This document shows, piece after piece, positions 24,903-36,288 of a stretch of 64,000 bases of DNA. The translations under genes and the position numbers were made by a program. Source of the DNA: Byssochlamys sp. IMV 00236 (lineage: Eukaryota; Ascomycota; Eurotiomycetes; Eurotiales; Thermoascaceae). Position 1 is the stretch's first letter. Every line of letters starts with the position of its first letter. The stretch is from the NCBI GenBank assembly GCA_001931875.2, contig MSJH02000648.1, forward strand, positions 62,001-126,000. Direction: 5' to 3'. The notes under the pieces are model-generated. The model saw nothing but the letters and a program-made list of their open reading frames with translations, was not told the DNA's origin and did not search any database.

Positions 24903-25643
24903 GATTGCAGACGAGCGACGGTGGCGGGCTGTGCTGCTGCTGGTGCTGCTTCCTGTGGTGGTTGTCGTCGAGGAAATCGAAGGTGAACTCGAAGCAAGTC
25001 AAACACACAGACTACACTACAATTTGCGCTGAGTGCGGGTGTGGGATCGGGATCTCGGCGCCTCGCTTAGCGGTCTGCGCTAGCATGATTCCGGTTAGGT
25101 CCGTCACGGGTAGGGGAAGGCGTGTCCCGTGACCGCCCTGCCCTCAAGACACCGTTTACAGCTAGTCTTGTTTACTCAATTCATGGATTATTATCATTAT
25201 TATGATTATTATTCTTCTTCTTATTATTATTACCAGCTAACTAGGTACACAATAGCTACACCGTCTACCCAGCAGAAGGAACAATCTTGTATCTCAAAAA
25301 ATCATTATCCCCTCCGGGTCCTATATACCTATGGCGGAAGGGGGGGACTAATAATGGAACAAAGTAGAACACTTGACCGACTCTGATTGACATAGTGCCA
25401 ACGCAGAGCCAAAAGGTACATAGATACAGCGCAACAGAATCGCAGGGACAGACGCCTCCACCCGGGGGATAGACAACAACAACAAGAAGGTATCAAATCA
25501 AGCGGGTAACATATAGTGATTGACCGCACGAGCCGTAGCAAAACATAGAGCTTTACTTGAAGATAAAGGCCACAGACCAGAGACAAATCATGGCGGGAGA
25601 CCTGCGCACCAAGAGAGTCGAGCAAGGGCGAAATTGATGAGGA
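24903..25643. other. Promoter of eS7 and 3' flank of the Rab5-type gene
   Basis: 741 bp. Near the eS7 start are GCTGCTGGTG repeats; an 8-bp inverted repeat lies at 25103-25133; ATT/CTT microsatellites lie at 25185-25235. No gene seen. Confidence 0.55.
25103..25133. promoter_or_regulatory. Inverted repeat in the eS7 promoter
   Basis: GTCACGGG (25103-25110) and CCCGTGAC (25126-25133) are exact inverted copies separated by 15 bp, about 200-230 bp upstream of the eS7 start. The position suggests a factor-binding site, but the factor is unknown. Confidence 0.35.
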
Positions 25644-26630
25644 TCAGCAAGCACAACCTTCCTTGGCAGTAGCAGGACTCCTGTCCGTGAGGTTCACACT
25701 GTTGGCTTCTGCCCGGCCGCCCAGGCCCTGCCCAGCACCTGCACCAGCGCCCCGACCACTCTTCAAGCTGGCCTCCGGGATCGCATTCGCAATGGCAGTG
25801 AAAACCTCTGTGACATTGGTACCCGTCTTCGCACTGGTTTCGAAGAACAGTAGCCCCTCCTCTTCAGCGTAACTGCTCGCTTCCTGCGTAGAGACCTTTC
25901 TAGCATCTCCTGAGGCAGCGTCTTGCTCCTCATTATTTTCGCCAGCTTCCTCATCTCCCGCAACAGCAGGCTCTGCAGCAGCCTCGTCACTGGCTCCCGC
26001 AGACCCGCCGTCGGTACCACTGCCGCCACTGGTCAGATCCAGCTTGTTGCCAACCAGGGCGATGACGATGCCTGGGCTCGCTTGTCGCTGCAGTTCGGCA
26101 ACCCAGTGCTTCGCTTTGATGAGGGATGAAGGCTTTGTCAAGTCGTAGACGACAAGCGCTGCCTGAGCGTTACGGTAATACATGGGTGCAAGGGAGGCAA
26201 AGCGCTCCTGACCGGCGGTATCCCAGATCTCAAACTTGATCGTGCGAGTCGGCAAAGAACATTTCTGTGTGAGGAAGGCAGCTGTATGATATAAAAAGTT
26301 AGTTCAAACACGCATTAGTGAAGATGAATCAACCCATGAAGAAATTATGCGCCATAGCTGCCTAGCACACTGGGACGACAATGACGAAAGCGGAGAGAAA
26401 GTACATCGAATTCGAAAAGAGCTTACCTCCTATCGTGGGCTCCTTGTTCTCTTGGAAATCATTGTTCACAAAACGAAGGACGAGAGAGGACTGCAATAGT
26501 CGTCAGCACTGTCCATCACCCACGCCCGTTGTCCCGAAGTTCGCAGACCGCATACCTTTCCAACAGCCGCCTCTCCCAGCAGCACGAGCTTGACGCTGCT
26601 GCTTGGCTTAGGAGCATTAGATTCCGACAT
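25644..26630 (-). CDS. Rab5-family small GTPase with acidic insertion
   Basis: Exons complement(26556-26630), (26427-26490) and (25644-26281), 258 residues. All GTPase motifs are present: G1 GEAAVGKS, effector loop EPTIGAAF, G3 [10 protein letters not shown]4 NKLD, G5 ETSAK, plus the Rab5-type [21 protein letters not shown]. The C-terminus GCAC is a double-prenylation signal. Between NKLD and the G5 motif lies an insert of about 45 residues, Gly/Ser/Ala/Glu-rich, which makes the protein longer than canonical Rab5 (about 215). Aspergilli have two Rab5 proteins, RabA and RabB; I cannot say with certainty which this is. Rab5 governs early-endosome fusion and identity. In hyphae early endosomes move by dynein-dynactin, whose p62 subunit is encoded 2.4 kb away. 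Confidence 0.92.
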
Positions 26631-28292
26631 GGTCGTCTGTGAAAATCGATTATGCGCCGGTGTCCAGATGGGCGGCTAGAGACGGTGGGTATCAATACTG
26701 ATGGCTATCGAGAGCTCCGTTGCGTGATGTGATGTAGGTGACAAACGTCCGAGGGTCGCCGGGCCAGGGAAGGGGTAAGAAGCTGGAAGAGTGCCGTCCC
26801 GGAAATGTTGACTATCTCTTCGTATAGAACCAGACAGACAGAGGGGATGAGTTGGTATCGTGAGTTCCAAGCTGCGAAGATGTCGATGAGAGCCGGGGAT
26901 GTTGGGTCGTTCAATGCCGGGCGATGATGGAGGCGGCTGAAAGCGGTTTAGCGCACTCTGTCCAGGCTGGAGCGGATCCACGACGCGCAAGTCACGGGAT
27001 GTTCCCGCACCCGCGGTTCGGATGCCGGGGTGGCTTGGACAAGTTGACCGTCTGATGCAGCAACAGCAAAGCGCCCATGTGTGCAAAGAGAGTGAGAGAG
27101 TGCTGGCGGTCCAGCAGCCAGGACTGTATCTACACAAGACAGCTGAACTGATCGCTGCAGCAGGTCGATGCGGATGGCAGTAGGATTACGTCAGGCCACC
27201 AGGACTCAACTAAGACCAACTTTTGTATTTCCAGCGATTCCGAGTCTGACATAATTGTGCTGGGGGTGCAGGAACATGGTGAAATGGGGCTAAAAAGAGA
27301 TGTGCTGCAGCTGAAATCCGAGGTAGTGTTCGACCCTTGTAACATGGGCAGCTGAAGTAGTAGAATCACGTTGCACAAAGAGTCATGATGCGCTACGGCA
27401 ATAGCAAATTTTATAGTCTAATGACAAATGGATGTTGAAAAGTGAATTCAGTCAATTATAGACCCGCCTTAGAGCGTATATCAGAGGGAAAGATAAACAT
27501 ATTCGTGATGCATAGCTCCGATCCCACGTGCTCCGATAATGGAAACCAACGCATGTCCAGACCATATGGCCCGACAAACCCTGGCTCCGAGCATGCTCTC
27601 CCGCCTGTTTCCTCATTCTGTATATTGTACACGAGTATCCCCAAAAAAGAGACGAGTAAAAAGACAAATAAAATAAAACAGCGGACCGCGAGGTCCCTAA
27701 TAGTCTAGCTCTTGTGGTATCACCCATGCTGCCCAGGATAAGGAAAAAAAAGAGAAAAGAAAAAAAGCACCCGAATCCTGTCTATGTCATAACGCCGGAA
27801 CATCGAAAGCAAACACTTTTGTGGTATCGAATAGATGGTACAGGGCGAAACGTTCCGCGAATTAAGAAAAATCGTAGTGTTGAGCCGCAAAAGTGGTTAT
27901 GGCCGAAAGGATGAGAACAAATCGCTGGCGAATGAGATGTAACGGTGTTGGTACAAGTGACGTGTCGACACTAATGATTAAGACGTGTTGTAGCATGCAA
28001 GGCGAAGCGCTAGCCAACAGCTTGAAACCGAGCGAAGACCCAATAGATGCGAGGTTCTGCAACATTGTCAGTAAATGCTCCCAAAAAAAGATAGAATAAG
28101 TTGGAAACAGCACATACAAGATGCAGTGTGTCCCAAAACACAAGTGAGACACGTTAAGCCTTGTTGCCCAGTCCAACTTAATGGCCACGCGAGGTCTGGG
28201 TTTGGTCCTTCCACCCTGGTAGGATGGGAATTCGCCGACATCATCATGGATGGGAAGGTTTGGACATCTGGGCATGAAAGTTTCAATCGCCC
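26631..28292. other. Rab5-type promoter and non-coding flank
   Basis: 1.7 kb. The first 700 bp upstream of the Rab5-type start are GC-richer and probably promoter and leader. From 27400 on, A-rich tracts (27640-27780) dominate. ORFs are short or overlap on both strands; none is recognisable. Confidence 0.45.
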
Positions 28293-28421
28293 TCAGCGTC
28301 GCTTCGGCGGTGGTGGTGGTGCGCCGGGCTTCTTGACGCCCGTTGTATCGTAGGCTCCTCGTCCCATGTTGGTCGCTGACAGATCCCTGAGAATCATGTT
28401 GAACTCTGCGCAAATAGCCAT
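28293..28421 (-). CDS. Possible 42-residue small ORF or terminal exon with proline/arginine tail
   Basis: The ORF begins ATG at 28421 and ends with a run GAPPPPPKRR before the stop. The middle, NMILRDLSATNMGRGAYDTTG, looks like normal protein. A good acceptor (tgcgcag) falls inside the first codons, so this may instead be the last exon of a longer spliced gene; a candidate donor (gtaagtca) lies near 28566 on the same strand, but I could not make an upstream exon close in frame. Family not recognised. Confidence 0.28.
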   Translation of the reverse strand: MAICAEFNMILRDLSATNMGRGAYDTTGVKKPGAPPPPPKRR

Positions 28422-29817
28422 TGTTAGAATACTGGTAAATAGTACTGGCGATGGTATAGGTGATATAAAATATAGCTTCGGAGTTTGGGGTGACCAGGGG
28501 AAGGGCGATGCAGGATGTATATATATATGTCTCGGGCAGACAAACACTCGACAATCCAGCTGACTTACCTTAAATAGAATGAACGAAAAAGAGACACACA
28601 ATAGACCCAAAAAAGATAGCTGAAGCTGTGTGCAGCCAAGCTTACAGGGTACACGGGAAAAGTTCCTGGGATACCAAACAGGGACCGCGACGATGCAGCT
28701 GCAGGTAAGATCGGAAGAGGCGATCCTTTTGAATGGTGCGCTCCGCGTAGCCGGGGGGACAACGCCTCCGTGGGTGCCAGATGTAGGGCAGGAATGTGAC
28801 TGTGACAAGGACAGGAGAGTTGGGCCTCCGGATTGCAAATGCAAATGGACGGTGGAGACGGTGCTATTCGACAGGTCGCTTTGAGTGCTGCGGGTGCGTC
28901 GCGGATGCGCCGCGGCAATGGAAACTGTGTATGCAGGATATAAATGTATCGGCAGCGATCCGACCACAGGCGAATATCAGGGTCCAGCTAACGCGGCGGA
29001 CGGCAAGGAGGATGTGACACGGAGTCTGGATGGCCGGGAATGGATGTATCGCAAGGGAGGGCTGTGGCAGGCCAGCGAGAGAAAGGAAGGGATGGAGAGG
29101 ATGACGGGAGTGAGATATCTATGGTCCAGACTTGGAACAACTGAGAGGGGGGAACAGGTCACGTAGATATATGCTTTTTCCTGCTTTCTCTCCTTTCAAC
29201 TCAAACAGGAGACGAGCTTTCTTTAGCACAAGGCGTTTCCCAGGCGGCTCAATTCCCTGTCGTCCCGGCAGAAAGGTAGACTACCGTATCGTCCAGTCCC
29301 AACAAGCCCCTTTCCCGACAGCCTTAACCTTTCTTTGTCTGGGTTTGGCCTCGTCTCGTCTTGTCAATCAATCTGTGTCGCCCTGTGGGCCACCGCAGGT
29401 GTAAGGATGGGAAGACTAAACTAATCCATTACCATAATTATTATTATTTACCTCCCCGGTTGTCCCCAAACGAGATGCCGCTGACGGCAGTGGGGACTTT
29501 TCCTGTTGGCGCTCAGGATCCAGGAACGGAGCGGATGGGATTTGACGCCGCTGGGGCTGCCCTGCGTATAGTCTCCGGCCTGCTCTGCCCATATTTCTCG
29601 CGTGGTTCTGGCTGCTCCCCTTAGTTGGAACTTTCTAACCCGTCCTAGGGGACTAGGTTAGTGACAAGGCCCAAGAACCACAATGATCCCCGGAGCGAAG
29701 ACCCGTTTAATCAGCCACCGTCTGCTCCGACTTCTGAATTTCGGGTCCGCTCTAGCGCACGCTATTCGCACTCAGGCCCAGCATCTCAAGCGCCGACTTC
29801 CCTCAGCCGCTGCCCTG

Positions 29818-29853
29818 TGGACAGTGTGATGGCCATGGACAGTGTGATGGCCA
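29818..29853. repeat. 18-bp tandem duplication
   Basis: The unit TGGACAGTGTGATGGCCA is present twice without a gap (29818-29835 and 29836-29853). An isolated duplication, probably by replication slippage. Confidence 0.85.
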
Positions 29854-31345
29854 ATATGTGAACAGGCATGGATGTCGAAAAGACGGGACAACACCAGGAA
29901 AGGCCTCATCCTGCTCACCCTGGTCGACCCTCCAGAGCGGAATCCTCTAGATAGAGACGGAAAACGGCCGCAGTCTCCGTGTTCTTTTCGGTGGATCTCC
30001 TAATAGCGATCAGTGATCAAGTAACCCACTGCTATCCGTCCGCTCAACGTTCCTTTCCCCTTCTCGCGGCCTTCTAGCGTCTCCTAGCCTCTGGGGCCTG
30101 ACCCCCCGGGGGCATGGTGGTAGCCCAGACGGGTGACGCAGAGATGGTTGCAAACAACCAGTTCTGCGACAGGGCGGGTAGTCTGACCCATCCGGACTCT
30201 TTCCCCGTCAGTATCGAACGTTGTCGTTATCGCCATGTTCCCTGCCAGAAAGGTGAAGAAGAACTCTCTGCTCCACGACGTTCTGCAGTCGCGCTCGGAA
30301 ACTCGCCGGGCTTCTGTCGGACAACTTGTTTGTTAGGCTGCCCCGGAGAGATTTGCGTTGCATATCGGGGAATTCGGGCCATGGGCCACCACGGCAGACA
30401 CTCTGTCGTCTCACTTGATCGTACTGGCTCTAAAATTAAGGCCTTCCCGAACCGTAACTTAAGTCTGATGTCCACTACACGTTTGAACGTAAGCTTCAAT
30501 AATAATATCGGGTTCTGGCCAGCGCTAACTATCGGTCGTGGTATTGTAGAAGTCCGTGTGACAACAACAACAACACGGATTTTACCACACAGAATGACAC
30601 GATGCGCAGTTCTCGGGGATGCCCAGCAGACAGCCGATTTGTCTTCGTAAGCTCTAAGACAGTAGTGAGGGAATGAGCTTCTGTCATGCTGGTGGTTTGG
30701 CTGGTGTATCGAATCAGCTGATAATGAAGGCTTCAGCCACTCAATGGCCAGGTGTAGTTTGAAGGAGTCTGTGTGGCTGGTGTCTAGATACAGAATAATC
30801 ACGAAGCAGATGGTCTCAGAGCCATCGAACTTAGTCACATCAGTCTATGTGATGTTATCGATGACTGGCGAAACCGTAGTGGTGATAGTCGGTTCAGGGA
30901 CGCCGCCAAAGAGCTCGCCGGGAGTCTTCACGCGCGTCCGGTATCTATCTAGGCTCTTTTCCTTCTACCACTCAACAACCCTCGTGCGCCCCCCGAATGC
31001 ACGAAAAGCACAAACGTCACACCTATACATTCCTGTGGTCGTCTAATTGCCCTGGCTTACTATGCAATCTCTTTCTTACAAGGTATTTCTATACGGCGTG
31101 CGAGATACCTGAGGCTTGCTCGTTGCCAGCCATGGTCCCCAGTGCGTCGAACAATCCCCGAGGGATAGACACCAGTGAGCCGAGAACATAGTTGCCTAGA
31201 GCTACAATACGTTGCCAGCCGTGGGGAGATGGCGTTCTACGGTAAATCCATCCACGCTATCCTTGTTCCATGCGTATGGCTAGAATCACGCTAGAAACAC
31301 CATCCCAGGCAAGCGGCCGTTAGATTTTCAACTCGCAGCCGTCGG

Positions 31346-32067
31346 GTGTCGGAGTATTCCACTTTTATCCCAGTTGGGGATAAACTCTGGGTAGCTCATC
31401 CCCGATCGATGCTCGATCAATTAGCCACAAGTCAGACGGGAAAGGTACGGCCTCACATCCTCATCCATGTGGTAAGTCTGATGCTAGATCGCCTACCGGC
31501 TTCCTCCAGCCGGACGTGTCTTTCTCTCCAGATCGTCTTCTTGGATGATCCTCATTCGCTACTTTCTGAGCTTTTACTTGAAACGCGCTCATACATCAGC
31601 ATGGCTCCAGACATCAGCAACTGGCTAAGCAAATCGACCCTCGGGACTAATGCGACTTGTATTATCAATATCCAAGGTGATCTAGCCCTGGAGACCCGCA
31701 TGATCAGAAGCAACCATCGACGACACTACAAACGTCGAGCTACTGAGCTACTCAGACCAAGTTGATGGATTCATCTGTCAGAGGGCACTTTTGAACACCG
31801 GTCTGTATGACCGGTCATTATGAAATACTACTCAAATACCTTCGCGTGCTCATTACCATACAGAGCGGAAAGGGGGAGCTTGTTTGCCACCTTGCGAACA
31901 CGTACGTGGATGGCGACGGGATAGGGGTCTGGAGCTCGTTTGACGCGGCGATCACTCCGCTTACGCCAGTATCCCCGGCCTCTTCAAGATTCGCTGATGA
32001 CGAACACCAACAAGTCTTCGTCCAAGAATGCAACTCATTATTGCGGTCTTTCTTTACATGTTCATAG
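31346..32067 (+). pseudogene. Possible coding remnant, unrecognised
   Basis: A plus-strand frame from about 31346 runs to 31765. It contains a good 60-bp intron (31472-31531, donor GTAAGT, acceptor TCTCCAG) that joins RPHILIHV to IVFLDDPHSLLSELLLETRSY, after which the reading looks like ordinary protein (SYISMAPDISNWLSKSTLG). Stops follow, then a second open stretch in another frame (31807-32067: HYEILLKYLRVLIT, FADDEHQQVFVQECNSLL). The intron length is a multiple of three, so the frame is open even unspliced. I read this as a decayed gene; chance is the alternative. Confidence 0.3.
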
Positions 32068-34874
32068 GTCCTTTCATCACACCCTCGGAAACCAACGTCG
32101 ATTCCTTCTGGTATAGATAGCCTCCAAACACCGCAATATTGCGTCTCCTGTGCTCTCGACCGTGACGCTCGGCCACATGTGCCGCTCCATGTCCACAGAG
32201 CCTCCGCCTAAGTGACTGATTCGTACTGTGGCTGCATGGATCCGGGCGGTCGCGAATATTGCCGTGTTTCGAAGCCGTTGCTAGATCTCCTTTTCGAACA
32301 CAGTGGAACTGTTCCCCTGAGGGAAAAGTGACACTAGGAGCCGCGGATGAACAGCCGAAACCCCTAGTGCGTTGATATGACCGAAAAGTTCGAGCCGCGG
32401 GCTCGGCTCCGATGACTATGGTACTGTAGCTAAGATAGTACCTGCAGTAGCACCACCCGCAATTCCGGAACCGCCTGGCTTTACCCGTCCCGTAACTTAC
32501 CCGGAGATCCGTCTTGGCTGTTCCCAGCGATCCATCTGGGGCGTCGGCCCACATTCTGGTTCACGGCGATCCGCTAGACAGCTTCGGTACTGATTCTCTG
32601 GCTGGACAGTAGTATAGAGTACTCTAGATGCAAGTTGACACTGTCGTCTTGCTTCTAATGGATAAGCTGCAAAAGAAGAACAGCTTACAATGGGCTTTAT
32701 TGCTCTTGAAGTCAGAGACCGTCGCCTCAACGGAGACAGGAGATTTTGTGCGGAGTAGTCAATAGGACTCGGAAATTTGCCAGGACTAAGTCCAACACAG
32801 TATACAGGGATGCGCCTTGATCATGCTCGATGAGTCCATGAGATACGCGATGCTTCACACTGTATACTCTACACCTGTGTTCAGGACTCGACACATACAC
32901 GCTCTTAGTGCGCCATAATCCTGCCTGTGGGCCAATGAAGCATCTCATCACCATGTCAAGTGCAATGCAATGATACCATACACACTACGATTCAGAAGCA
33001 TATCTCATTGGCCGCATATGATTGGAATACTTCGCCATTTCAGTCATCCAAGGACCAAATCCCGACCGTGTGGTATCATCCATGCTGCTGGCCGGAGTCT
33101 AGACTTCATCCTTGGTCCGACTCCAGGCACTCCAGGCAGCACACCAAATATTGCCAAGATGGTAGATAGAATAGAACAATATTCGACCTGTCAGGGACTC
33201 AGGATGCACTCTGCAGGGACGTTCCTCGATCATGGAACCGCCCGCGTCATTCGTCGATCGAGATCATACCATAGAACCCAAGAACGCGGTTACCTATCCA
33301 CGGCTTTTCTCCACCTATCCCTTTAGTTCCAGGCAGCCAAGGATTGAGCGAGTAACCTCCAACCTTCATTGGCCCGAAGGCATCCCGAAATATTGCTCGG
33401 CCCCGTCAGTCGAAGTTTCTCGGAGGTTTGGCTTTTGTGCCGATGACGACGGTGTTCTATCCATCACAGACTCTTGGTATCTATAGAGTAGATCAACTTT
33501 GCCGGGTTCCTGAATAGGTTACGGGGATTCTGGGTCTACTTGCTTGTTTGGATGTTGGACAGTATGATCCTACTGAGCCTGCATAGCAATTCTACGACCG
33601 TTGCAATCCCCCTAATGTAGCTCCATTACTACTTGACAACGACCCTCCGTACTAACTCTATTTTCAAATGGACCTTGTGGCTAAGATTCTTACCTATTCG
33701 CTACATTCCTCCCGCGCATATTATCATCATCACCGCCTTTACTTGCCCCTATCTTGGATGTCATCATTTCTGAAGTGCAGGTCCAGGAGCTCTGAAATTC
33801 CTTCCATATCTATCGTCCGCTCTAAATGCACCATTCATCCCTACCGCATCTTGTGGCCCGATACGCTCTTCATCATGAGTATTTCCCCGTCCATATGAGG
33901 GCAGGCCGATTGGAATCCTCTTTCAGGAGTTCGAAAGCTCTATGTTGGTATAATAGTTCAGCATTACATGGACTAACTATGTGTTAAATTGTGGAGAGCG
34001 TCGTATTGCAGACGATAATATCGGGGAATGATGGAATCGAGTTGTTTCAACCGCCTCGCTGGTCTGCAGCTCAGAGCATGCCCACTGGAGCAGTCGGAAT
34101 TTCTTCTTCCAGGGCCAGAGGCACCGTCAGTTTCAAATGCAGGGCGCATCGTGATAGATCGATAAGATGGATACATATGCACCTAGATGGATTTTAGTAT
34201 GCATTTAGCAGAGACATCCCTGACCGCTCTCGGAACTGGCTCCGGATCTCCGTCGCCTGCAGACCGCCTTGTGGATGTTTCTACTTTTGATCTCTGGTGG
34301 TTATCGCCGATATACTCTACTCTGTACATCGAAGGACATCGAAATTCGGCCCTATCACATGCCTTGTGGTGCTTCATCAACCTGGCTGGCTAAGCCATTT
34401 GTGGTCAATGGACGTTCTCCTGAAGATTTCGACCTGAGTCGAGACAACTCTCTTCGACTATCGTGCCCATCGTTGCCTGGATTGTGGAATAATTACCATA
34501 GCGAGACCCATGTAACGTCCTCTAGGCTCTTCGTCCGTTCCAGACGAGTTCTGGATCCTGCGCTGTCGATCCCAACGACAACACTAGAGTACTGCGCCCC
34601 ACAGGCGTAATCCACGGCGCTGGGTCGGACTAGCTGGTGCTTTAAGTCGTCCGTCACATCAAGAAGTTAGAAGCCGCAGTCTCTTCTAGCGCCTTGCTAA
34701 GCGGCCCCAAGGTTTCTAGTAACTACTACTAACTAGTAACAAGCAAGGCGCTGCCAGGGGGCCAACCACTCGTCTTGGACACTCCAGTCTCATTATCCAA
34801 CCAACCCCCCTTTGTAGCACACCGTCCTTGTGGCTGCGACACATCGAGACGGTATTCCAGTCGCTTTCTTTCGC

Positions 34875-34900
34875 TCCCTCTCTCTCTCTCTCTCTCTCTT
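34875..34900. repeat. (CT)n microsatellite
   Basis: An almost uninterrupted CT run followed by T-rich sequence, in non-coding DNA. Confidence 0.85.
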
Positions 34901-36288
34901 TCGTTCTTTTTTTTTCTGCTCCTTTCTCAGGACAATTGTTCGACGTGTGCAATGCCGCGTAGCTCATTCGACTTTCTCAGTGCGATTCTGCTCGCTTTCA
35001 AGCGAACAAGACTGATGACAAACCAGGCATCTTGCTGCGTGACAGCAATTCGAGACTCAACATAAGAATAGAAAGAACATTGAAGTTAGTGTGGGAGAAT
35101 GGATCTACAGTATGAATATCTCATCTCCTCCATACATTATTGTCAATGAACCATATCCCTGGGAATTGTTATTCTCCCTGCGTTCGCCCAAGCATTTTGC
35201 GGAATAGCTCGGCCATGGTGATCATGGAATGAAAAGACCAATTCAATTCCAGTGTCATCACCTAATCATGGAATTCTGTCAATCGTGATTATATCATTCG
35301 ACCATCCTTTTCCCCTTCTTCCCTGTTTGTCTCCAATCATTCCAAATGACAAGATGAATGCGATCTCTGTGGCGCAGAATGAGAGTCCCTGACTGGAAGA
35401 GACAGTCAATATTATTCCAGACCCGATTGGGTCAGTCATCCCCAAAATAAGGTTCCCCGCGCTGATCACCCTTGAGAGTGGCGATGGATTGATTTCACTG
35501 CCAATAATCACAACAGACGCATCTCCTAGATCTATCGAAAACGACATTGGCACGATAACCCTGGGTCTGGATTTGTTTCTCTTAACCACTCCTTATCTCT
35601 GCTTCAAGCCACACTCAATCTAGCATATGCGGTGGAGATCCCGCGGCTTCGGAAATGTCCCCGCTTTGAGGTCCCCGAACCTTGGATACTCAATTCGACG
35701 CAGACTATGGAGTAGAAGGGGATCCTTTCGCCGGCTTCCCCGAGGATAGATTCCCTTTTGGCGCATTATGGCTGCACGATCTGATCTGGTCATACCCGTC
35801 CCGTCAAGAGTCAGTGGCGGTTCGGGCCCTGATCTATTAGGCTATGGGCATGCAAGGCAATAGTTAAATGGCTTGTCCATTTGTCCAATTGTAGTTGTAC
35901 GACCATGAGATATATGGAATATCTATATTTAGTACTACTGCAGCTTATTGATTTTCAAGTTAATGGATAAGGCGTTGTAGGGGTTATCCAACTCTTTTCT
36001 TCTTTGTGCTCTTTGCCACTAGGAGTTTGGGCACTCCTTAGCTGACTGAGATTCTGATTAGATAGATAATATTTTCGTGCTGGCTTCGACTTATGTACAA
36101 AGAAATTCTGAATGCTCTCGTGCCAAGATCTTCATTCATGCCCTGATGTCTTTGGTTCCGGAAGAGAACACGATGAGCATTGAAGTGCTCATATCTTTCG
36201 GGAGGGTGATACATGTCTTTCGCGTTTTCTTTCTTTCAGTTTCTACTCGCTGAGAATTCTTGATTCTTGATATTTTAGACCTTCCAGT

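Larger units (their letters stand above)
28422..36288. other. 7.9-kb gene-poor region with weak coding remnants
   Basis: No gene with recognisable domains. Plus- and minus-strand ORFs of 80-200 codons overlap each other (for example 30114-30650 and 30227-30838), typical of non-coding DNA of balanced composition. Notable local structure: a GGGG/CCCC palindrome near 30104, an 18-bp tandem duplication at 29818-29853, a (CT)n tract at about 34875-34900, and a possible two-exon remnant at 31346-32067. Confidence 0.5.

Noticed and set aside
27862..28554. 230-codon minus-strand ORF
   Set aside because: No recognisable domain, biased toward Ser/Thr/Arg, and a better small frame overlaps its start. 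Likely chance.
30114..30838. Overlapping plus (178 codons) and minus (203 codons) ORFs
   Set aside because: Two long ORFs on opposite strands of the same DNA, neither with a family motif; probably absence of stops by composition.
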